Notes under the pieces: generated by a model
Databases searched by the model: none
Seen by the model: only the letters and a program-made list of their open reading frames with translations
What the model was told of the DNA's origin: nothing
Part shown: piece by piece, positions 21,117 to 25,991 of the stretch
Layout: each line of letters starts with the position of its first letter
Position numbering within the stretch: the first letter of the stretch is position 1
Source: a virus
Strand: one strand, 5' to 3'
Virus record (IMG/VR): IMGVR_UViG_3300034072_000675
Coordinates: 1 to 25,991 of that record
DNA: 25,991 nucleotides
Program-made: the position numbers and the translations under genes

Positions 21117-21341
21117 TTAGCCGTTACCGAATAACTTTGTACCAGCGGGGAAACCGCCAGTACCTGTGAAGATTTGCACTAAGAGTGCGTTAAGGTCTGC
21201 ATCAGATTGAAGGATGCGAGGATTACCTGCTACGTCAGTGAAACGTAGAGAGCCATCGTCGTGAAACTCAACAGTTTTAGTAGCGATAGCTGCGTTTGCT
21301 GTTGTTTGTCCTTGAATCTTGAAGTCGAAACGTTTAGCCAT
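21117..21341 (-). CDS. Small protein of unknown role between capsid and tailspike (74 aa)
   Basis: The 74-residue product (MAKRFDFKIQGQTTANAAIA, then KTVEFHDDGSLRFTD and QIFTGTGGFPAGTKLFGNG) has no membrane segment and a compact beta look. I do not recognise it. A place directly after the capsid gene is often used for head decoration or stabilising proteins, so this is a possible capsid accessory. No clear ribosome binding site precedes the ATG, because a terminator-like hairpin ends about 10 nt upstream. It may therefore depend on coupling to the capsid gene. A strong terminator follows right after its stop. Confidence 0.7.
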   Translation of the reverse strand: MAKRFDFKIQGQTTANAAIATKTVEFHDDGSLRFTDVAGNPRILQSDADLNALLVQIFTGTGGFPAGTKLFGNG

Positions 21342-21344
21342 ACT

Positions 21345-21374
21345 TGAGAGAAAACCGGAGGTGTTGCCCTCCAG
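21345..21374 (-). terminator. Terminator-like hairpin after capsid gene
   Basis: CTGGAGG and CCTCCGG (21368-21374, 21355-21361) form a 7-bp stem with one G-U, loop GCAACA, then TTTTCTCTC on the minus strand. It follows the capsid stop by about 10 nt, so partial termination here would keep capsid mRNA in excess over downstream genes. Confidence 0.7.
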
Positions 21375-21383
21375 TGTTTCCTA

Positions 21384-22352
21384 TTAAGCTTTCTTCAGTT
21401 CGACTGCGCCTTCAGGACGCAAGATGCCGTGACCGACTGCGTACTTACCTACGATCAATGTACCTTGACGACGAATGTCGTAAGCCATTTCCATACCCAA
21501 GTCCAACAGCTTCACAGTACCTACAGCTTCCTGGTGCATTACCAGAGCTACAGTGTTAGTGAAGTTGCCACGGTAGGTAGCTGGAATCAATGCAGGGTCT
21601 AAACCAGCAGCAGTGATGGTTGTGTCGTCGGTCAAGTTCAAGCCGTTAGGCAGGTTGTTAGTCTTAACCAGCGGAATGTCCGCGATACGACGCACAGTAC
21701 CTTCAGCGTAAGAACCTTCACCGCCCCACTGGGAGTTGATGACGTTGGTTGTCTGAGACAACAAGTAGTATTGTGCTGGTTTCACGTAAGCGTAACGCTC
21801 AGAGGCAGGTACGTTTTTCTCGTCCATAGCTTGAGCTGCTGCGAACAGACCGCCAGCCAAAGCTGCGCCGTCAGTTGCGTAAGCTGCGTTAGTGAATGCA
21901 CTTCCGCCGTCTCCACCAGTTACGGTAGCAGCAGCACGTGCGGCCAATACACCAGTACGTAAGACGTTCTTATCCATGTTGTTAGCCAGGAAGATACCTT
22001 GCTCTTTGGAGTAGATAGAACGTACATCGTAGTGATTCATTGCTTCGTCGATGTTTGCGATAAACGCATCGGACACCAGTAAGGCGTCGATAGTAATCAC
22101 ACGTTCAGCGTGGTTAACTGTCTTACCAGTGATCTCAGTACCTGGAGTGTGGTAGCCACCACCAATTTTCCATGTTGCAGGGAACTGGGCAGAGCGCCCA
22201 GACTTAATGTTGCGGATACGGTGACGAGATTCAGTTACGGTTGCATTTTCGTAAGCGGTCAATACTTCGCCGGAGTAGACTTTCAAGAACAGTGCATCGT
22301 TAGCACCAGTACCGTTGATTTGACCTAAACGTGTTACGGTGGCGTTAGCCAT
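21384..22352 (-). CDS. Major capsid protein, T7 gp10A-like
   Basis: The 322-residue protein matches T7 gp10A (345 aa), an HK97-fold capsid protein. Recognisable parts are the ALFLKVYSGEVLTAYENATV segment (about 20-39), a following SGRSAQFPATWKIG, then VITIDALLVSDAF and NIDEAMNHYDVRSIYS about 85-115. It forms the icosahedral head after assembly on the scaffold. AAGGAAG at 7 nt gives a good ribosome binding site. The leader contains a GGTAC-TCCT-GTACC hairpin (22386-22399) and a 34-codon frame. I see no clear site for a gp10B-type frameshift at its end. Confidence 0.95.
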   Translation of the reverse strand: MANATVTRLGQINGTGANDALFLKVYSGEVLTAYENATVTESRHRIRNIKSGRSAQFPATWKIGGGYHTPGTEITGKTVNHAERVITIDALLVSDAFIANIDEAMNHYDVRSIYSKEQGIFLANNMDKNVLRTGVLAARAAATVTGGDGGSAFTNAAYATDGAALAGGLFAAAQAMDEKNVPASERYAYVKPAQYYLLSQTTNVINSQWGGEGSYAEGTVRRIADIPLVKTNNLPNGLNLTDDTTITAAGLDPALIPATYRGNFTNTVALVMHQEAVGTVKLLDLGMEMAYDIRRQGTLIVGKYAVGHGILRPEGAVELKKA

Positions 22353-22385
22353 ATTGTTACTTCCTTATGAGTTTGAAATGATGTA

Positions 22386-22399
22386 GGTACAGGAGTACC
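22386..22399 (-). promoter_or_regulatory. Small hairpin in the capsid leader
   Basis: GGTAC-TCCT-GTACC is a perfect 5-bp stem with a 4-nt loop, 34 nt upstream of the capsid start. It may stabilise the capsid mRNA or keep the binding site open. Confidence 0.45.
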
Positions 22400-22413
22400 A
22401 GGTGGGTATCACT

Positions 22414-22518
22414 TCAGTTGCTCACTAGCTTGCTCAAAGTTGTCTCCCCCTCAGGGAAGGCTAAGGCTGCTTTGTATGCTTCTGTAGTTTTAATTACTGC
22501 TTGGTGTACAGTCACCAT
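22414..22518 (-). CDS. Possible 34-codon frame in the capsid leader
   Basis: An ATG-GTG pair at 22518 follows GGGGAGG, and a frame of 34 codons runs to TGA at 22414, ending 61 nt before the capsid start. The peptide is MVTVHQAVIKTTEAYKAALA with a hydrophilic rest that includes FPEGETTLSKLV. It reads like a real small amphipathic peptide. The binding site would be too close for the ATG and better for the GTG. It may be a true mini-gene or a leader frame tuning capsid expression. Confidence 0.45.
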   Translation of the reverse strand: MVTVHQAVIKTTEAYKAALAFPEGETTLSKLVSN

Positions 22519-22536
22519 TCCTCCCCTTTGTTCTCT

Positions 22537-22608
22537 TAGCGTTGCACTAGGAGAAGAAGAGGAAGAGTTATGTACAGGAAAGGAAACACTAGCGTTGCAC
22601 TAGGTTTC
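22537..22608. repeat. Paired CTAG-containing repeats before the capsid region
   Basis: The string agcgttgcactagg appears at about 22538-22551 and 22591-22604, 53 bp apart. The right copy forms a hairpin GAAAC-CTAG / CTAG-GTTTC with one bulge (22583-22608). They lie between the tRNA pair and the capsid leader, where T7-like phages place a strong promoter. Confidence 0.6.
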
Positions 22609-22651
22609 ACTTAGGTAAGTCCTGGGAGAACTTACGGTGGAACTTTTGAAT

Positions 22652-22728
22652 TGGTCGGAATGGTAAGTCTCGAACTTACAACCTCTCGCTCCCAAAGCGA
22701 GTGCTCTAGCCACTTGAGCTACATTCCG
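22652..22728 (-). tRNA. tRNA-Pro(UGG)
   Basis: The minus strand folds as a standard 77-nt tRNA with encoded CCA. The acceptor is CGGAATG/CATTCCG, the anticodon stem is CTCGC/GCGAG and the loop TTTGGGA gives anticodon UGG; the T arm GTAAG/CTTAC has TTCGAGA. All stems are fully paired. The C1-G72 pair with A73 fits tRNA-Pro. It is 5 nt downstream of the other tRNA, in the late operon between scaffold and capsid genes. It would read CCA, CCG and similar codons. Confidence 0.93.
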
Positions 22729-22733
22729 TTGAG

Positions 22734-22809
22734 TGGTTGCGGGACGTGGACTCGAACCACGGACATTCAGATTATGAGTCTGCTGCTCTACCATCTGAGC
22801 TATCCCGCC
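22734..22809 (-). tRNA. tRNA with CAU anticodon (Met or Ile2)
   Basis: The 76-nt minus-strand tRNA has D arm GCTC/GAGC, anticodon stem CAGA/TCTG with loop CTCATAA (CAU), T arm CGTGG/CCACG and encoded CCA. Two pairs are non-canonical: G1-A72 at the top of the acceptor and G27-A43 at the base of the anticodon stem. An unpaired 1-72 position is typical of initiator tRNA, but the three G-C pairs of an initiator anticodon stem are absent. Elongator Met or lysidine-modified Ile2 are the main options. Confidence 0.85.
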
Positions 22810-22898
22810 AAAAAGGGAACACCTCAAGGTTGCGCGCTTTAAGCCAGCCCTCGATGCGTTGAGTGGTACTTAAGTAGGCGTGAGGTGTGTGTTACTAC

Positions 22899-23762
22899 TT
22901 AGAAAATGTTTGATACAGCGATCTTCTGCTCTACTGCTTTGCGGTAAGCCGCATCTTTAGCGTAGCGAGGGTCATTCATAGCAGCAGTCATTTCAGCACG
23001 AGAGGCGAACCCTGTGTTTACTTGAGCTGCACTTGAGCCTGTAATAAGTTTCGGCTCACTACCCTGAGCTGCAATGTACTTCGATTTCAAACCAGCAGCG
23101 GCCAGGGCGGCTTGTTCAGCAGTACCCTCTACGCCTTGGTTATAAGCAGCGATCTCTGCGGGGGTAAGGTTAGCTAAGGCCCACTGGGTCATAACTGTGT
23201 ACTGCTCTTCACCGCCAGCAATATCAAATACTCGCTGTTGTGCTTCACGAGCCAGAGCGGCTTGACCAGCGATATACGCATCGACATACTCACGGGACAG
23301 TCCAGCTTTCTCCTGGAGTGCTTTGTAGCTTTCCTCGGACAAAGTACCTACGGTCTCAAACTCTGTAGCCAGTGCATCGTAGTCAACACCTACGGATGCT
23401 AGCGCATCTTTTGCTACTTGGCCTTCAGGCTTGTTCTCTTGTTGCTCTTGCTGTTGATCTTCAGCTTTAGCTTCAGTACCCTCTTCAGTTTTAGCTGGAG
23501 GTGTTACTTCGGCTTTCGCTGGTGGGGTCTCAACCTTAGGAGCCTGGGACTGTTTCTTCTCCACCTCTTCATAAGCTTTCGCCAGGTCTTCAGGGGTCTT
23601 GAACTTAGGGTTCAACCAGGCCGGGCGCTCAGGTTGTACTTCAGGTTTATCTTGCTGTGCTGGTGCTTCAGGCTCTACGCCAAAGGCAGCATCAGCTTTA
23701 GCGACCATAGCCGCTTCATATTCGGGAGTACCGATTACTGGGGTAGTGTTCTCACCAGCCAT
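22899..23762 (-). CDS. Capsid scaffold protein, T7 gp9-like
   Basis: The 287-residue acidic protein matches T7 gp9 (307 aa) in place, size and build. It has a Pro/Glu/Lys/Gln-rich N-terminal half (QQDKPEVQPERPAWLNPKF, then many PPAKAE and TEEGTEAK units). A helical middle follows (ALASVGVDYDALATEFETVG, then GTLSEESYKALQEKAGLS). The C-terminus ends YAKDAAYRKAVEQKIAVSNIF, the capsid-binding part. It directs shell assembly around the portal and then leaves. Its start overlaps the stop of the 87-aa gene (TAATG type). The two tRNA genes follow. Confidence 0.92.
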   Translation of the reverse strand: MAGENTTPVIGTPEYEAAMVAKADAAFGVEPEAPAQQDKPEVQPERPAWLNPKFKTPEDLAKAYEEVEKKQSQAPKVETPPAKAEVTPPAKTEEGTEAKAEDQQQEQQENKPEGQVAKDALASVGVDYDALATEFETVGTLSEESYKALQEKAGLSREYVDAYIAGQAALAREAQQRVFDIAGGEEQYTVMTQWALANLTPAEIAAYNQGVEGTAEQAALAAAGLKSKYIAAQGSEPKLITGSSAAQVNTGFASRAEMTAAMNDPRYAKDAAYRKAVEQKIAVSNIF

Positions 23763-24025
23763 TAGTAATCCTCCCGCACTGTGCCGCCTGGTAAGATAGT
23801 GACTTGTACACCATCTTCACGGGTATAGGACTGAACTTCAGGGTCAACTTCAGGGGCTACAGGAGCATCTGTTGCTGTGTCCGTTTGTGCTACTTGAGCT
23901 GGAGCTTCAGTTGTTTCTGTAGGTTGTTCTGAGGTTGCCTGAACTTCAGGGGTTACTGGTTGTGTTACTTCAGGTGTATCCTGGGTAACTACTTCTGTTA
24001 CTTGAGCTGGTTTAGCTTTAGCCAT
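23762..24025 (-). CDS. Small Pro/Thr/Glu-rich protein between portal and scaffold (87 aa)
   Basis: The 87-residue product is mostly low complexity, with repeats of the VTPEVQATSEQPTETTEAPA type, and ends in a more ordered SYTREDGVQVTILPGGTVRED. It begins MAKAKPAQVTEV. I do not recognise a family. It is translationally coupled to the scaffold gene and its composition resembles the scaffold N-terminus, so an origin as a scaffold or head-assembly accessory is possible. It is 3 nt downstream of the portal gene. Confidence 0.7.
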   Translation of the reverse strand: MAKAKPAQVTEVVTQDTPEVTQPVTPEVQATSEQPTETTEAPAQVAQTDTATDAPVAPEVDPEVQSYTREDGVQVTILPGGTVREDY

Positions 24026-24028
24026 AAG

Positions 24029-25591
24029 TTATGGAGTACCTTCTGTTTGTTGAGCTTGTTGCATCAGTCCTCCCGCTTGGGTGACTGCGTTAGGGATTGC
24101 TTGTTGAGCCATTGTCATGAGTTGAGCTTGACGATCTTCTTCAGCGACTTCTTCAGGCGTACGCACCAGGCCTTTCATATCTAAACCTTCCGCTGTACCT
24201 AAGCGTTTCACTAAGTCGTGGGCGTTGATATATTTGATAGCCCTATCGCCTAATGGCGCTAAGTTGTTAATAAAGGAGTTCAGCTTAGTCTGGTCATTAC
24301 CGCGGCCAATAGCTTCAATACCTGTAGTGATAGTCGGTTTGACCACACCCTTAGGTAGTGCAGGTAAACGGCCTTCTTTCTGCATTCTGTGCATTAAGTA
24401 CCGTACTACTGGGAGTTGCATTTCTTGGCTGTATGTTGAATAGTTGCCGCCCTGAGTCGCCTCAAGGTCTTGGGCCATGAACCGGATTTCTTCAGCGGTT
24501 ACTCGCTCGCCCTTACGTTGAATAGCAGAGTTAAGCTGGAAGGCATACGACAGGGACTCTTTGATCTCGTTATGTGTTTCTAACGCGATCCTGAAATCAG
24601 CGTACTTGTCCATCTGGAGGACTGTTACATCTTCCCGATTTCCTTCTTTAATGTCGCCTGATTCTGATTCAGCCAATGTCTTAGCCTTAGTTGTCCCGTT
24701 AGGTTTAACCAGGAATAAAACTTTAGCTGCGGCTGCGGAGCCTTGTACAATCGCCTTACGGAGTGCTTCAAGGGACTTAATGTCACCTAGGTACTCTTCA
24801 CCAAAGCTTCGACCATAATCTTCATTGGCCGCTGCAATGTATCGTAAGGGAATCCAAGGGGAGGCATCTTTAGGGTATGTACCCTTAGAGCCAGGTACTT
24901 CCATACCGTTAATTTCTTGTACCACACTCCAACCATCTTCAGTGCGCTTGACGTGGGTATACAGTTCGACTGTGTCTTCCACTCCAGCTTTCTTATCATC
25001 ACTGTCGCCTTTACCTAAAGCTGCCTCGCGGATTGCTCCAGGGACTTCCAGGGGTGATAAAGATTCCTGTACTACCAGCTCCAGTAAATTACCAGCAGGG
25101 TCACGCTTGACCACATAGTGATCTAAACGGAATACTCGGATACCCCCTTCAGGGAGCATGAACAGGAGTACGTTACCTACAACGATAAGATGCTTGAGTG
25201 CTTCAGTGATTGCTGCACGGATTGCTGTTGTTTCAATCTCGTTCATCACAGAGCGTTCAATACTATTCAAGGCTTCCTCAACTTCAGCCCTCATACCCTC
25301 TTTCTGAGTAAGCTTCTCTAACATGAAGTCGTCGATAGTCAAACGGAAGAACGGGGAATTAGGAGGGAATAACGCTAAGGTGTACTTGGATGCTAAGCTA
25401 TTGACACCACGAGCAGGTAAGCTGCTATAAGGTGTTGGGAGTCTTGCAGTTGAAGTGTGCCCTTCAGGGGGCAACAAGTGTGGGATTGTTAAAGCAGCTA
25501 CTTCTCGTCCTCGGTTGAGGTATTCTGTACGGAGGACAGCTAGTTCAGTGTATCGTGCTTTAACAGGTTGCAGGGTAGCCTGTTCGGCCAT
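24029..25591 (-). CDS. Portal (head-tail connector) protein, T7 gp8-like
   Basis: The 520-residue protein matches T7 gp8 (536 aa), the twelve-subunit portal through which DNA is packaged and ejected. Typical segments are RYTELAVLRTEYLNRGREVA about residues 13-32, LPTPYSSLPARGVNSLASKY (51-70), ALFPPNSPFFRL (73-84), and GERVTAEEIRFMAQDLEATQGG in the C-terminal half (clip/barrel). The C-terminus is Gln/Ala-rich. It starts 1 nt after the small upstream gene and is followed after 3 nt by the 87-aa gene. Confidence 0.96.
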   Translation of the reverse strand: MAEQATLQPVKARYTELAVLRTEYLNRGREVAALTIPHLLPPEGHTSTARLPTPYSSLPARGVNSLASKYTLALFPPNSPFFRLTIDDFMLEKLTQKEGMRAEVEEALNSIERSVMNEIETTAIRAAITEALKHLIVVGNVLLFMLPEGGIRVFRLDHYVVKRDPAGNLLELVVQESLSPLEVPGAIREAALGKGDSDDKKAGVEDTVELYTHVKRTEDGWSVVQEINGMEVPGSKGTYPKDASPWIPLRYIAAANEDYGRSFGEEYLGDIKSLEALRKAIVQGSAAAAKVLFLVKPNGTTKAKTLAESESGDIKEGNREDVTVLQMDKYADFRIALETHNEIKESLSYAFQLNSAIQRKGERVTAEEIRFMAQDLEATQGGNYSTYSQEMQLPVVRYLMHRMQKEGRLPALPKGVVKPTITTGIEAIGRGNDQTKLNSFINNLAPLGDRAIKYINAHDLVKRLGTAEGLDMKGLVRTPEEVAEEDRQAQLMTMAQQAIPNAVTQAGGLMQQAQQTEGTP

Positions 25592-25592
25592 G

Positions 25593-25799
25593 TTATCCTG
25601 CTGGTGCGTTCAAGCCTGTACCCGTGTTAGGTGCCAGGTCAATGCGGAGTTTCTTGCGAGAGCTTGAGCTGTTCATAGGTGTTTGTGAAGAATCGGTGTT
25701 AGCGTTATCTTCAGGGTTGACCATAGGGGCAACTTCCTCAGGAGCAGGAGCAATCACAGGGGGTGTATATTTCGGTGCTTTAGAACTGAAGCCACACAT
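25593..25799 (-). CDS. Small virion-assembly protein, T7 gp7.3-like
   Basis: The 68-residue product begins MCGFSSKAPKYTPPVIAPAP and ends in RKKLRIDLAPNTGTGLNAPAG-type sequence. Small proteins with a C-terminal RKKLRI...GLN(I/A)P tail occur just upstream of the portal in many T7-like phages and match T7 gp7.3, a 99-residue tail-assembly and virion component. The middle is disordered (Pro, Asn, Ser, acidic). Its stop is 1 nt before the portal start, and its ATG follows the stop of the previous gene at once. A role in tail assembly or adsorption is inferred from position and tail motif. Confidence 0.75.
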   Translation of the reverse strand: MCGFSSKAPKYTPPVIAPAPEEVAPMVNPEDNANTDSSQTPMNSSSSRKKLRIDLAPNTGTGLNAPAG

Positions 25800-25991
25800 T
25801 TAGAGAACTTTCTGATTCGCTTCAAAATCCCTTAAGGCATCTTGAAGCTTGTCGATAACTTCCCGGTGTCCTCGTACCGCATGGGCATCCTCTAGGGATT
25901 GACCCTTCTTGTGTAGTGGTTTAATGTACCCGGACACTGATTTAGGCGAGAATGCTCGCGATAGAGAGGTGTTTGATGAGCAAGCAGAGAC
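25800..25991 (-). CDS. 3' end of a further phage gene, cut by the window edge
   Basis: An open minus-strand frame runs from the right edge to TAA at 25800, directly before the ATG of the gp7.3-like gene. The visible 63 residues include AFSPKSVSGYIKPLHKKGQS, then LEDAHAVRGHREVIDKLQDA and a helical end. It is soluble and basic-to-mixed in charge. In T7 the genes just before 7.3 are 6.5-7, but I cannot match this to one. The start lies outside the window. Confidence 0.65.
   Translation of the reverse strand, partial: VSACSSNTSLSRAFSPKSVSGYIKPLHKKGQSLEDAHAVRGHREVIDKLQDALRDFEANQKVL

Noticed and set aside
22600-22827. A 75-codon minus-strand frame with a plausible look
   Set aside because: It runs straight through both tRNA genes; the apparent protein is tRNA sequence in translation.

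Overview
The window is about half of a temperate T7-like podovirus, most probably an integrated prophage in a proteobacterium, likely a gammaproteobacterium. The tRNA-Leu at the left edge resembles gammaproteobacterial leuW, but no species is claimed. Nearly every gene is on the minus strand. Read from right to left, the order follows T7: small gp7.3-like protein, portal (gp8), scaffold (gp9), capsid (gp10), tail tubular A and B (gp11, gp12), internal virion proteins (gp13 to gp16), tail fibre (gp17), holin (17.5 position), small terminase (gp18) and large terminase (gp19). The RNA polymerase and replication genes are not in the window; they should lie beyond the right edge.

Region by region. 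(1) 1-260: complete tRNA-Leu(UAG), probably the attachment gene, then short repeats that could be integrase arm sites. (2) 257-1620: tyrosine integrase and a winged-helix regulator. (3) 1720-4260: an early accessory block of very small genes. These include two Cys-rich mini-proteins, each followed at exactly 4 nt by the same 36-nt hairpin, a lipoprotein, an ArdA anti-restriction protein, a one-helix membrane protein and several unknowns. The block has many RNA or DNA control elements: four copies of a 14-bp CTAG-centred palindrome at start sites or inside a sigma70 promoter, a leader stem that hides a ribosome binding site, and a three-way-junction inverted repeat. (4) 4260-5620: control and junction region with twin operator-like palindromes and two plus-strand cargo genes (a membrane protein bracketed by 24-bp direct repeats, and a lipoprotein). 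It ends in a nested inverted repeat next to the terminase. The physical ends of the packaged genome probably map here. (5) 5625-25991: the late structural and packaging operon, interrupted by a tailspike gene between terminators, two tRNA genes between scaffold and capsid, and an HNH protein between the terminase genes.

How it works together (inference): in T7, host polymerase enters at the left end and transcribes anti-restriction and host-interaction genes first. Here the sigma70 promoter at 4228-4256 would do the same for ArdA, the mini-proteins and the integrase. In the prophage the integrase end lies at the tRNA, which splits the early region from the polymerase and replication genes. 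The plus-strand genes at 4.7-5.5 kb are the best candidates for expression in the lysogen.

The most unusual parts are the control-element-rich early block and the duplicated Cys-rich gene plus hairpin module.
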